A model generated the notes under the pieces. It was not told where the DNA came from and ran no database searches. It was given only the letters and a program-made list of their open reading frames with translations. A DNA stretch of 64,000 nt from Candidatus Uhrbacteria bacterium. Its GTDB lineage: Bacteria > Patescibacteria > ABY1 > SG8-24 > GWF2-40-263. Made by a program: the position numbers and the translations under genes. Below, piece by piece: positions 23,444-31,496 of this stretch (its first letter is position 1; every line of letters starts with the position of its first letter). The DNA lies in assembly GCA_016205975.1 (NCBI GenBank), contig JACQSK010000015.1:1-64000 (forward strand), written 5' to 3'.

Positions 23444-24335
23444 GCCGCATCACCCCCTCATCGACGCGCGCAGCGTGCACGGCGTGCTGCTCGTCAGCGC
23501 CACGCTGTTGTTTTCTTTTGGCCTCTGGATCGTGCACAGCGCGCAGCCGTTTCCCTGGCAAGAGTGGCCGCTCAAAGTTTGGATGTTGGACGTGGGCCAA
23601 GGCGATGCGCTCTTCATCGAGTTTCCCACGGGCGAGCAGATGCTCGTGGACGGCGGACCCGACAACGCCGTGCTCGAGCGCCTCGGAAGCGTGCTTGCGC
23701 CCTGGGATCGCACGCTCAACGCCGTCGTCCTCACGCACCCGGATGCCGATCATGTGACGGGCATCATCGCCGTTCTCGACCGCTACCGTGTGGGCACGGT
23801 TTACGAGAGTGGCGTGGGGGCGCACACGCCGTTTGGGGCTGCGTACGAGGCGCGCAAAGAAGGCGCGGGGAGGCTCGAGCAGATCGCCTTGGGCGACGTC
23901 ATTGCGGTGGGCGAGGTGACACTCACGGTGTTGTGGCCGGAGGAAACGCAGGAGGGGCGCTACCCGGAAACGCGCAATAACCTCTCGGTGAACTTCCTGC
24001 TCGAGTACGGCGACACGTCCATGCTCTTCACAGGCGACGCCGAGCAGGACGTCGAGGCTTTCGTGGCTCCGCGCGCAAAGGACATCGACGTCTTGAAGGT
24101 CGGCCATCACGGCAGTCTCACCTCTACAAGCTGGAAGCTCCTCGAACTCACGCAGCCGGAGATCGCGCTCATCTCGGCGGGGAAGGATAATGCCTATGGC
24201 CATCCTCATCCCGTCGTGCTTGATCGCCTTGAGAGGTTCGGCGCGCAGATTTTCCGAACGGACATGGACGGCGACATCTTGCTGACATCCTTTGGCGGCG
24301 AGCCCAGCGTTGACGCTCGCACCTTGCCGTTCTAG
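23430..24335 (+). CDS. ComEC metallo-beta-lactamase domain protein
   Basis: This 301-residue protein has one N-terminal hydrophobic segment (GVLLVSATLLFSFGLWIV, about 18-35), then a metallo-beta-lactamase fold: WMLDVGQGDALFIEFP, the metal motif THPDADHVTG at 102-111, LFTGDAEQDVE, and KVGHHGS. It corresponds to the C-terminal domain of single-chain ComEC, thought to degrade the non-imported DNA strand. The overlap with the channel gene (ATG inside its end) supports a joint complex. Confidence 0.85.
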   Translation: MPRVKPHHPLIDARSVHGVLLVSATLLFSFGLWIVHSAQPFPWQEWPLKVWMLDVGQGDALFIEFPTGEQMLVDGGPDNAVLERLGSVLAPWDRTLNAVVLTHPDADHVTGIIAVLDRYRVGTVYESGVGAHTPFGAAYEARKEGAGRLEQIALGDVIAVGEVTLTVLWPEETQEGRYPETRNNLSVNFLLEYGDTSMLFTGDAEQDVEAFVAPRAKDIDVLKVGHHGSLTSTSWKLLELTQPEIALISAGKDNAYGHPHPVVLDRLERFGAQIFRTDMDGDILLTSFGGEPSVDARTLPF

Positions 24336-24367
24336 TGGAGTCGTGATAGTTTTTGTGCAACAAATCT

Positions 24368-24835
24368 ATGCCAGACAAACAACAGACACTCGTCTTACTC
24401 AAACCCGATGCGCTCCAGCGCGATCTCTTGGGTGAGATTATTCGCCGCTTTGAAATGAAGGGACTCAAAATCGTTGGTCTCAAGTTCGTGCGTCTGACTG
24501 AGGCACTCCTGGAGGAGCATTATGCACACCTTGCCGACAAGCCGTTTTTTGCGAGCTTGAAACAGTTCATGATGCAGACGCCCGTGGTGGGCCTTGTCTT
24601 GGAAGGTTATGACGCGGTTGCCGAAATCCGTAAAGTCGTCGGCTCAACAAACCCCCGCGCGGCCGACGCCGGTACGATCCGCGCGGACTTCTCCATGAAC
24701 ATGCCTTCCAACCTGATTCACGCATCCGACTCTCCCGAGTCGGCCGAGACGGAGATCAAACGATTCTTCAAGGACGACGAGCTCTTTTCCTACGAGAAAA
24801 TCACGGATCGCTATATTTTTGGAGAAGGCGTCTAA
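24368..24835 (+). CDS. ndk: Nucleoside diphosphate kinase
   Basis: Ndk transfers the gamma phosphate among nucleoside triphosphates through a phosphohistidine. This 155-residue protein has QQTLVLLKPDALQR at the start, the RxxxG region GSTNPRAADAGTIRADFS, and the active histidine in NLIHASDS (about 116). The glycine that usually follows that histidine (HGSD) is alanine here. I start at ATG 24368 (MPDKQQ). TTGCCG and TAGTTT upstream form a possible promoter. Confidence 0.93.
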   Translation: MPDKQQTLVLLKPDALQRDLLGEIIRRFEMKGLKIVGLKFVRLTEALLEEHYAHLADKPFFASLKQFMMQTPVVGLVLEGYDAVAEIRKVVGSTNPRAADAGTIRADFSMNMPSNLIHASDSPESAETEIKRFFKDDELFSYEKITDRYIFGEGV

Positions 24836-25169
24836 CTGTGTAAAACTTCTGGATGAACGAGGGATAACGTACCCTTGCGCGGCTTGCGGCATTTTGAGAG
24901 CATGGTACATTTAGATTGCCTTACGGTCAGATGGGTGTGTCCCATGAACAAACCTTACCCACGGTCCGGGAATGCCAAGCTTCGGCAGGGCAATAGGACC
25001 TTACGGTTTGAACCCACTGTTGACGTCGACATGGTGGATACGACAAGCTGCCATCATCGCGCAACAACAGGACTGATACGGAACCCGAGGAAACGGCTAA
25101 GAGGGTTATCCGTCGCAACCGCACTCTGCACCAACCTTATCTGGGCCACCCATTTTTCCGTAGGGCGCC
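24836..25169 (+). other. Non-coding stretch with strong local hairpins
   Basis: I see no convincing gene here. A 100-codon frame (24875-25177) has no protein-like character. Several hairpins are visible: ATGGG/CCCAT near 24928, GGTCC...GGACC enclosing TGCC/GGCA near 24964-25001, and a long-range match GGGATAAC with GTTATCC. It runs into the hairpin at 25177-25209 and is convergent with RNA copy 2. It may code another structured RNA. I could not fit it to RNase P RNA or tmRNA consensus elements. Confidence 0.3.
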
Positions 25170-25209
25170 AAAAATGAAACCACTCTTCGAACCATTCGGA
25201 GAGTGGTTT
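25170..25209 (-). terminator. Terminator of RNA copy 2
   Basis: The 10-bp stem AAACCACTCT/AGAGTGGTTT contains an inner CGAA/TTCG hairpin and is followed on the minus strand by CATTTTTGG. On the plus strand the T-run is weaker (TTTTGTG). Confidence 0.75.
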
Positions 25210-25651
25210 TGTGTGAGGCGTCTTTTCAATCGCTCTCATTTCAGGCAATCTGTGACGTAATGAGCCATCAATTCCAATGAGCCATCGATTCAAAGGACCT
25301 TTCAAAGACTAGCCATAGCTTCAGCGATGGCTGGCAGGGGCGTTCCTGAGGTGAGCGCGTACTTCGTCTCTCGGGTAGACCCAAAGGCCTCATCCTAGAC
25401 TGCGCCAACGCTTTCCGTCATCCTAACGACGAGTCCTCGAAAAGTAAGGATCCCATTTCCGAGCGTGCGATCCACAACGCGATCCCTCACTCCCTACGAG
25501 ATAACGGACAATGAACCATAGCCCACCATGTCTCCTATGCGCCCCTTTCTTGAAAACCCATTCACCCCAGAACCCAAGACCCCACGCCGCATCGGTACCC
25601 TGGCCGCGTGCGGCGGGCGAACGCATCGACCTCGGCCGCGCATGGGGCTTG
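25210..25651 (-). ncRNA. Structured RNA candidate, copy 2
   Basis: This is the inverted counterpart of 1-345. Conserved blocks are 25222-25246, 25288-25309, about 25412-25450 and 25446-25458. On the minus strand the element starts after a possible extended -10 (TG-T-TTTAAT, 25666-25658) and ends in a good terminator, giving an RNA of roughly 475 bases. The 5' part (25560-25651) is very GC-rich with CCCC/GGGG-closed pairing. The hairpin at the place of GGCGGATCCGCC in copy 1 is here CTTTGGGT/ACCCGAGAG with G-U pairs on this strand. The function is unknown. Confidence 0.5.
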
Positions 25652-25676
25652 TTCTCAATTAAAACAGTTCACCACG

Positions 25677-25699
25677 AAAGGCTGATACAGCCTTTTTTC
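25677..25699 (+). terminator. Hairpin with T-run on the plus strand
   Basis: AAAGGCTG and CAGCCTTT form an 8-bp stem with a 3-base loop, followed by TTTTTTC. It would end any plus-strand transcript coming from the RNA region and protect nadE from convergent reading. Confidence 0.65.
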
Positions 25700-25706
25700 T
25701 TATCGC

Positions 25707-25735
25707 AAAAAACCGCCCACGGGATGTGAGCGGTC
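25707..25735 (-). terminator. Terminator of nadE
   Basis: On the minus strand ACCGCTC and GGGCGGT form a stem followed by TTTTTTG, about 14 bases after the nadE stop. Confidence 0.75.
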
Positions 25736-25748
25736 GAAGGTGACTACG

Positions 25749-27674
25749 CTATGACCGCATCCACGACCGGTCTTGCACGACCGGCAGTTGCAAGGCGCGT
25801 TCGCGGTCCAGGTCGAGGCTGCCCAGGTGGGCGCACAGCGGCGTCTGCACCCACTTGAAAATGGAGTTCAGGAACAGCCGTGCGAAGCGGTCGACCCACT
25901 CGGGGATCCGGGGTTCATCGCTCCACATCTGTTGGAGCACGACCTTGACCTCCTCGATGGTCATTTTCTCGCCCACGAACAGGGCGAAGCAGGCATCGAG
26001 GATCGGGAAGGGCATGAGGTCGTTTTCATCCGACTGGCCGTCCTGCAGTTCGGCCGATGCCGTGCTCGTGTCCAGAACCGAGAGGATCCACAGGCCTGTC
26101 TTCTCATACCACCAGCGGAGGAATTCGATCACGACCGTCTTGGGCAGGTTCGCGATGAGACCGTAGGCACCCATCATGTCCCCGCCGATGGTCGTATAGC
26201 CGACAGCCTTCTCGCTCATATTGGACGTCTGCAGCCACAGACCCTGGCACTCGTTGGCTAGGTTCCACATCCGCTCGCCGCGCACGCGCGCTTGGATGTT
26301 CTGTTCCACCTGGGGGCTGAGCGTTTGTGTGTTGAGAGTCGCCATGAGGGCTGCGCGTTCTTGCTGCACGGCTTCGTGGATGGGGGAGACGAGGAGCGTT
26401 ACGCCCAGGTCGTCGCAGACCCGGCGCGAGATTGAGCGTGTTTCCTGCGAGTTGTGGACGCTTGGCATGTCCACGCACCAAATCATCTCGCGCAGGAATG
26501 CAGAGCGCTCTTCACCCACAAGTCCGCGCCGCGCCGCCTCTTGCTCTACGGCTCGATGGACAAGCAGGAGCGTCAGGCAGGAATCCTTCCCGCCCGAGAG
26601 GGCGATGAGGAACCGCTTGAACGCGCCGGACTTTTCAAAGTAGTCCCAGGCGGCTAGGGGGATGACGAGAGCGAGGTCCTCGAAGTAGCGATCGCGCGCG
26701 CTTGTGGGCTTCTCTGATTCCGGAAGGAAGAAGCTCTTGTGTGCGGGGGCGGGGTAGGGGAGACTCGAGTCGGGAACGGCCACGGCCTTGAGGGCGTCAT
26801 CGGTGATGAGAGCGGTGCGCTTGTGGAGCGCCAAGTATTGCTGGGCGCTGCGCCGCCAGGTTGTGTTCTCGTTTCTCATGCGTCGTACGCGGTCGAGGTC
26901 GACCACGCACGCTTCCCAGCCCACGCGGCCGCGCGTGGCGTCCATGCACAGTCGGCCGCACTGGTTCACACAGCCGCCGCCGTCGAAGACGAGGCTGTCC
27001 TGCGCGCCCACGAGGTTGGCGTAGACGACCGTCGCACAGTTGTCGCTGGCGCGCGTGGCGATCATCTCGCGGCGCGTGTTCGTGATGCCGATATGAAACG
27101 GCGAGGCACTGATGTTGACGACGACCTCCGCGCCGGAAAACGCGCGACGCACCATAGGGCCATCTGGGCGCCAGAGGTCTTCGCAGACTTCCAGCGCGAG
27201 CTTGCCAAACCCCAGCTCGAAGATCATGTCGCCGATAGGGATCGCGCCTACGCTTTCACGCATACCGATCGAGCCGGACGTGACCGTGCGTCCTTCGTAG
27301 AAGACGTTGTAGTCGGGGAGGTTCTCCTTGGGGACCAGTCCTACCACGCGTCCGTCAGCCAAGAGCGCGGCGACGTTGTAGAGATGGCCGTCCAGGGGAA
27401 CCGTGAGGCCGACCACTACGGCCATGTCTTTCGTAACACTCTCTCCCAGCGTGCGGGCAAGCCGCTCGAGCTCGACGCCTTGCTGGTCAACGAAGCTCGA
27501 CCACTGCACAAGGTCCTCGCAGGGATATCCTGAAACCGACAGCTCGCCGAAGGCCGCAATCTGACAGCCCGTTTGGGCCATATCGTGTGCCTGTCCGAGG
27601 ATGGCGTCGACGTTCTTCCTGAACGCGCCGACCGTTGGGTTCACGTTGCCGATGCCGATTTGGACGAGGCGCAT
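25749..27674 (-). CDS. nadE: Glutamine-dependent NAD synthetase
   Basis: This enzyme makes NAD from nicotinate adenine dinucleotide, ATP and glutamine. The 641-residue protein is the two-domain form. The N-terminal nitrilase-like glutaminase has the Glu (FGELSVSGYP), Lys (VPKENLPDYNVFYEG) and Cys (LEVCEDLW) of its triad. The C-terminal ATP-dependent synthetase has ALSGGKDSCLTLLL as the P-loop. AGGAG lies just upstream of ATG 27674, unlike most core genes here. The gene is a single unit closed by a terminator. Confidence 0.93.
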   Translation of the reverse strand: MRLVQIGIGNVNPTVGAFRKNVDAILGQAHDMAQTGCQIAAFGELSVSGYPCEDLVQWSSFVDQQGVELERLARTLGESVTKDMAVVVGLTVPLDGHLYNVAALLADGRVVGLVPKENLPDYNVFYEGRTVTSGSIGMRESVGAIPIGDMIFELGFGKLALEVCEDLWRPDGPMVRRAFSGAEVVVNISASPFHIGITNTRREMIATRASDNCATVVYANLVGAQDSLVFDGGGCVNQCGRLCMDATRGRVGWEACVVDLDRVRRMRNENTTWRRSAQQYLALHKRTALITDDALKAVAVPDSSLPYPAPAHKSFFLPESEKPTSARDRYFEDLALVIPLAAWDYFEKSGAFKRFLIALSGGKDSCLTLLLVHRAVEQEAARRGLVGEERSAFLREMIWCVDMPSVHNSQETRSISRRVCDDLGVTLLVSPIHEAVQQERAALMATLNTQTLSPQVEQNIQARVRGERMWNLANECQGLWLQTSNMSEKAVGYTTIGGDMMGAYGLIANLPKTVVIEFLRWWYEKTGLWILSVLDTSTASAELQDGQSDENDLMPFPILDACFALFVGEKMTIEEVKVVLQQMWSDEPRIPEWVDRFARLFLNSIFKWVQTPLCAHLGSLDLDRERALQLPVVQDRSWMRS

Positions 27675-27808
27675 AGGAGACTCCTAAAGAAGTTCAATTT
27701 CGAACAAGGGCCGAGGAAGGAGAGGGCCGCGAGGTTCATCATGGGCGTGGGGGACGCGTCCTGTCAAATCGAAGTCATTTGAGACCTACGCGAAAAGCAG
27801 ATCGCCAT

Positions 27809-27859
27809 TTGAAAACCACCCTGAGCGAGCTCGGTTCAGGGACCGAGTCGAAGGGTGGT
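27809..27859 (-). terminator. Terminator of the 210-residue membrane protein, REP-like
   Basis: ACCACCCT (27815-27822) and AGGGTGGT (27852-27859) form the outer stem, with a CTGAGC...CGAAG inner region. On the minus strand a TTTTCAAATGG tail follows. The sequence resembles the widespread CCCTTCGAC...GTCGAAGGG/CTGAGC interspersed palindromes. Confidence 0.7.
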
Positions 27860-27870
27860 GTGTTGTCGTG

Positions 27871-28503
27871 TCAGGCGGCGCGGGCGCGGTGGTAGTCCAG
27901 CTCGGCATCACGAGCCACGCGGCGGGCGGTGGAACGGATGATGAGCGCGGTGGTTGCGATCCCTCCGATGACCGCGCCGATCACGAGCAGGATCACGAGG
28001 AGCTTGCCCTTGTCGTCGCCCTTGAAGAAGGACGACACGCCCGAGAAGGCGCTGGGTACGTTGCGCAGGCCCGAGCCGATGTTGTAGATCTGGGCGAAGG
28101 TGTTCCACCCGGCGATGGCGCCGTTCTTGAGCGAGCGCTCCCGGTAGAAGTGCGCCCAGCTCTGGAGCGTGATCGCGAGGCCCGAACCGACGATCGGGAA
28201 GTAGACCACGAGGTATCCGAGCTCCAAGGACGCCTTGGCCATCGCCTCGCTCACGAGCGGGGCCGTGACGGCTTGCACCCCTTCCCCGTCGGTGATGGGG
28301 ATGAAGGTTCCCCCTACGACGAGCACGATCAGGTAGCACCAGGTGAACCCCGATGCCGACATGATGGCGCCCATCCAGTTCATGAAGTGGGCGAACCCTC
28401 CGACCGCCCTGGTTTCGTTCCAGGCGCGGCCGCAGCTCCAGGCGTTGAACCAGGAGATGGCGAAGTTGAGCACGAACATGAATGCAACGAGGGCCAAGAC
28501 CAT
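27871..28503 (-). CDS. Four-segment membrane protein of unknown function
   Basis: This 210-residue protein has hydrophobic segments at about 2-17, 45-65, 95-115 and 170-192, and a basic C-terminal tail (STARRVARDAELDYHRARAA). I recognise no motif. ATG 28503 follows GGGAG at 6 bases. It is divergent from the 141-residue orphan and closed by its own hairpin terminator. Confidence 0.6.
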   Translation of the reverse strand: MVLALVAFMFVLNFAISWFNAWSCGRAWNETRAVGGFAHFMNWMGAIMSASGFTWCYLIVLVVGGTFIPITDGEGVQAVTAPLVSEAMAKASLELGYLVVYFPIVGSGLAITLQSWAHFYRERSLKNGAIAGWNTFAQIYNIGSGLRNVPSAFSGVSSFFKGDDKGKLLVILLVIGAVIGGIATTALIIRSTARRVARDAELDYHRARAA

Positions 28504-28574
28504 GGGATCTCCCAGCCGTTGATTTCGGCGCCGACATCATGCTCGTTTTTTGGAAAATTGTCAATGGCCTTTTG

Positions 28575-28603
28575 GAAGATTGTTTGACGTGCGCGGCAGA
28601 ACG
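28575..28603 (+). promoter_or_regulatory. Promoter of the 141-residue orphan
   Basis: TTGACG is followed after 17 bases by TAGCCT. The orphan gene starts about 35 bases downstream behind AAGGAG. Confidence 0.5.
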
Positions 28604-28638
28604 TGATAGCCTGGCCCCTCGTTTCTCAAGGAGTCGAG

Positions 28639-29064
28639 ATGGAAGAGGTACTGACCAAACCGTTCTACGTCGTCCGTGTTTCGGCCGATGCGAAGTTCGT
28701 TCTCGTAGCGCAGTATGCGAAGGGCACTCCGCTCAAGGAGCGAACCTACTACCGTTGCACGTATGCGGACAACAGGTTCCGTAGGTGCACCTGGGAAGCC
28801 GCTCTGCAGTCAAGCAGCGGGATCGCCAGCGGGATGGGCTACGGGGAGTTGCCGGACGCTCCGTTCGATTCGATGAAAGCCGTCCGTGCTTGGAGGACGC
28901 GCGCGCGACTGGTGGCGCAGATCGCGTCGTGCCGGGAGATCATCGGGTTCTACGAGGGTGAGCCTCGCACGCAAGCCCAGATGCGAGCCCGGGTCAAGTC
29001 TCTCGAAAAGAAACTCGCGAAGCTGGACGCGCAGGCGGCGGCCCATTCTCCCCTCGGATCCTGA
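28639..29064 (+). CDS. Orphan protein with C-terminal helical region
   Basis: This is a 141-residue protein of unknown function. The C-terminal third is charged and probably helical (QMRARVKSLEKKLAKLDAQA), perhaps a short coiled coil. The N-terminal part contains YYRCTYADNRFRRCTW with two cysteines. I take ATG 28639 because AAGGAG lies 5 bases upstream. It forms a single unit with its own promoter and terminator. Confidence 0.55.
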   Translation: MEEVLTKPFYVVRVSADAKFVLVAQYAKGTPLKERTYYRCTYADNRFRRCTWEAALQSSSGIASGMGYGELPDAPFDSMKAVRAWRTRARLVAQIASCREIIGFYEGEPRTQAQMRARVKSLEKKLAKLDAQAAAHSPLGS

Positions 29065-29080
29065 CCCGCGAGTTCAAACG

Positions 29081-29106
29081 AGCAACCACGCACTGGTTGC
29101 TTTTTT
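29081..29106 (+). terminator. Terminator of the 141-residue orphan
   Basis: AGCAACCA and TGGTTGCT form an 8-bp stem with a 5-base loop and are followed by a run of T residues. Confidence 0.9.
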
Positions 29107-29121
29107 ATGACAGCATCGGTC

Positions 29122-29150
29122 TTGCCCGATGCGCTCGGGAAGGATAGAGT
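29122..29150 (+). promoter_or_regulatory. murA promoter
   Basis: TTGCCC (29122-29127), 17 bases, TAGAGT (29145-29150), then 10 bases to ATG 29161. The longer in-frame start at 29107 would lie upstream of this promoter, so it is rejected. Confidence 0.6.
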
Positions 29151-29160
29151 GTCACACGAT

Positions 29161-30468
29161 ATGTCCGACGTTTTCAAAATTACGGGCGGCGCGCCGCTCA
29201 AGGGAGAGATGGCGGTTTCGGGCGCGAAGAACGCGGCGTCTAAAATGATGATCGCTTCGCTCCTCACCGACGAGCCTGTCGTGCTCACGAACGTTCCGCG
29301 CCAGCAGGAGACGGAGATCACCCATGAGATCATTTCAACCGTCGGCGCCAAGGGGCACTGGCAGGACGAACATACGCTGGTTGTGCGCACGTCGTCGATC
29401 GCGTCCAATCACGTGGCCGAGCTCAGCCGCAAGAACAGGATCAGCGTGCTGGCGATCGCGCCTCTCTTGCATCGCACGGGCGAGGCGTTCGTGCCGCTCT
29501 TGGGCGGCGACAAGATCGGCGCGCGACCAGTCAACTTTCACATCCAGGCGCTCCAGACTCTGGGCGCCGTGATCGAAGAAACGCCTGACGGTTACCGCGC
29601 CACCTCGAAGGGGAGGCTCAGGGGCGGGCTGATCGAGTTTCCGTATCCGTCGGTGATGGCGACCGAGACCGCGATTCTCGGGGGCGTACTGGCTGAAGGC
29701 CGCACCGTCATTCGCAACGCCGCGGGCGAGCCGGAGGTGAAGGCGCTCATCATGATGCTGCAGAACATGGGCGCGATCATCCAGATCAACTCTGGGCGCT
29801 TGATTGAAATCATCGGCGTGGAAAAATTGCATGGCACCAGCGCGCGCATCATGCCCGACCGCATCGAGGCGGCTTCCTACGGCGCGATGGCCGTGGGCAC
29901 GCGCGGCGAGATTTTTGTGCGCGGGGCAGAGCACGAGCACATGATCACGTTTTTGAATGCCGTGCGAAAAATTGGCGGCAGCTACGAAGTGCAGACGGAC
30001 GGCATTGTGTTTCGCGGAGCAGAATCGTTGAAAGGCATCGAGCTGGAGACAGACACGCATCCGGGATTTATGACCGACTGGCAACAGCCGTTTGTGGTGT
30101 GCCTGACTCAAGCGCGCGGCACGAGCGTCGTGCACGAGACGGTCTATGAGGAACGCTTCGGCTACACGAGCGCCCTCAAAAACATGGGCGCAGATATCAC
30201 CCTCTTCAGCAACTGCCTGGGCGAGATGGCTTGCCGCTTCCGCGGGCAAAATTATAAACACTCGGCCGTGATTACGGGACCGGCCAAACTTCGCGCGGCC
30301 GAAGTCGAAGTCCCCGACATCCGTGCCGGCCTCGCCTTTGTGGTCGCGGCGCTCGTCGCAGAAGGGACGTCCACCCTTACCGGTATTCATCATCTCGAAC
30401 GCGGGTACGAGCGGCTGGAGGAGAAATTGAAAGGCGTTGGCGCGAGGATTGAACGCGTGGTAGAGTAA
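29161..30468 (+). CDS. murA: UDP-N-acetylglucosamine 1-carboxyvinyltransferase, Asp variant
   Basis: MurA adds enolpyruvate to UDP-GlcNAc, the first committed step of peptidoglycan synthesis. The 435 residues follow the family closely: SGAKNAASKMM (19-30), GARPVNFHIQALQTLGA, MPDRIEAASYGAMA, HPGFMTDWQQPF and HLERGYERLEEKL. In the active loop the usual GGCxIG reads GGDKIG: the cysteine modified by fosfomycin is Asp117 here. Natural Cys-to-Asp enzymes (for example in mycobacteria and chlamydiae) remain active and resist the drug. The mRNA looks leaderless. Confidence 0.93.
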   Translation: MSDVFKITGGAPLKGEMAVSGAKNAASKMMIASLLTDEPVVLTNVPRQQETEITHEIISTVGAKGHWQDEHTLVVRTSSIASNHVAELSRKNRISVLAIAPLLHRTGEAFVPLLGGDKIGARPVNFHIQALQTLGAVIEETPDGYRATSKGRLRGGLIEFPYPSVMATETAILGGVLAEGRTVIRNAAGEPEVKALIMMLQNMGAIIQINSGRLIEIIGVEKLHGTSARIMPDRIEAASYGAMAVGTRGEIFVRGAEHEHMITFLNAVRKIGGSYEVQTDGIVFRGAESLKGIELETDTHPGFMTDWQQPFVVCLTQARGTSVVHETVYEERFGYTSALKNMGADITLFSNCLGEMACRFRGQNYKHSAVITGPAKLRAAEVEVPDIRAGLAFVVAALVAEGTSTLTGIHHLERGYERLEEKLKGVGARIERVVE

Positions 30469-30487
30469 CAGCACTAACCTTATTTTT

Positions 30488-31036
30488 ATGGCAAAAGGCG
30501 ATACAAGAGGGACTCATGATTTTTATTCTGGGCGCTTGAACGAACGGGACGTCTTGGGAGAGTTTAGGGGCACGTCTGAGTATGGGGCGGCTTTCCGTGA
30601 AGCGGCGAACGAGCGAGGGTATGTGACCTACGACAGAGCCATGGAGCTGGTGCGCCGGTACAGCTCAGAGGATCCTCTCAATCCCAAAAAGCCGTTTGCC
30701 CGAGAGCTGCGCTTGGCCGTTTTGGATGAACTCGGTTTTGAAGAGGATGCGGACACGGATCGCGTGAAGTTTTATTCAGCCGTCGGAACGCCGCTGGACG
30801 TGTTTCACGGCGTGGACGCTTGGATCGAGCTCGTGACGCAAAGGGGGAGACGCCATGCCGTGACGCTGGACGTCACGATGAATCCTGGCAAAGAAACTCA
30901 CAAAGCGGACGTGATCGTCCAGGCCATTCCTGATCCCAGTGAAGATGAAAAAGGATTCCTCGACGCGGTCTACCAGATCTACGGCCCTGAGGTGGCGCAG
31001 AGACTTCGGGATGCAGAAATTCAAAAAAGCGCTTAG
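30488..31036 (+). CDS. Conserved-looking protein of unknown function
   Basis: This 182-residue acidic soluble protein begins MAKGDTRGTHDFYSGRLNER. I recognise no domain. The C-terminal half (AWIELVTQRGRRHAVTLDVT) could form a beta-rich fold. ATG 30488 follows an AT-rich stretch (TATTTTT) without an SD sequence. It lies 19 bases after murA. A terminator overlaps its stop codon. Confidence 0.6.
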   Translation: MAKGDTRGTHDFYSGRLNERDVLGEFRGTSEYGAAFREAANERGYVTYDRAMELVRRYSSEDPLNPKKPFARELRLAVLDELGFEEDADTDRVKFYSAVGTPLDVFHGVDAWIELVTQRGRRHAVTLDVTMNPGKETHKADVIVQAIPDPSEDEKGFLDAVYQIYGPEVAQRLRDAEIQKSA

Positions 31037-31047
31037 CGCTTTTTTTG
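31023..31047 (+). terminator. Terminator of the 182-residue gene
   Basis: AAAGCGC and GCGCTTT flank the stop codon, giving a short but perfect stem followed by seven or eight T residues. Confidence 0.8.
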
Positions 31048-31057
31048 GTAGGAGCCA

Positions 31058-31086
31058 TTGACAAAGGTCTTCGATTCAATTATGGT
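31058..31086 (+). promoter_or_regulatory. Promoter of the zinc-ribbon orphan
   Basis: A perfect -35 box TTGACA (31058-31063), 17 bases, and TATGGT (31081-31086). Confidence 0.65.
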
Positions 31087-31112
31087 CTCGCGTCATTGCC
31101 GTGGAGGTCGAC

Positions 31113-31445
31113 ATGGGACGAATGATCCGCTCAGGGCGGCGAGCGCAGGCTCCTCCGCTGTGCTCGGTGTGCGATGCGCGAGGGAAGCAGGAGCCGATCC
31201 TGTTGTGCGTGGATTGTGCGCATCCGGATCGGGTGCGGACCTACTGCGCCGCTTGCCATGGGCGTTTGGACTTGTCGCTCGGGCAGGCACAGGAATTGTT
31301 TCTGCGCGCCGGACTCACGGTGCGACGGACTGGAGTCGTCTTCTTCTATGCGGACGGCTGTCCGGAGTGTTGCCCGGACGCAGGGTCGGACCCGGACGTC
31401 TATGTACTCAATACGGAGGAAGAACTTCTCGACGGCGCCGCGTAG
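31113..31445 (+). CDS. Small multi-CxxC protein, probable zinc binder
   Basis: This 110-residue protein has four cysteine pairs: CSVC (about 17-20), CVDC, CAAC and CPECC (about 86-90), enough for two zinc ribbons. The part between the last pairs (LRAGLTVRRTGVVFFYADG) looks like a small alpha/beta unit. I recognise no family. GGAGG lies 5 bases before ATG 31113. The promoter is good and the terminator strong, so it is an independent unit. Confidence 0.65.
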   Translation: MGRMIRSGRRAQAPPLCSVCDARGKQEPILLCVDCAHPDRVRTYCAACHGRLDLSLGQAQELFLRAGLTVRRTGVVFFYADGCPECCPDAGSDPDVYVLNTEEELLDGAA

Positions 31446-31467
31446 CCTGAGGCTGCGCGGTTTTTTT
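31438..31467 (+). terminator. Terminator of the zinc-ribbon orphan
   Basis: CCGCG-AGCC pairs with GGCT-CGCGG across a TGA loop and is followed by seven T residues. Confidence 0.85.
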
Positions 31468-31496
31468 GTTTCATGCTAAACTATAGTCATCACACT

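Noticed and set aside
24875..25177. 100-residue frame beginning MRGLRHFESM
   Set aside because: Composition is not protein-like, it has no ribosome site, and its end lies in a terminator hairpin.
29107..29160. An 18-residue longer MurA start
   Set aside because: It would begin upstream of the predicted promoter and within the preceding terminator's T-run.
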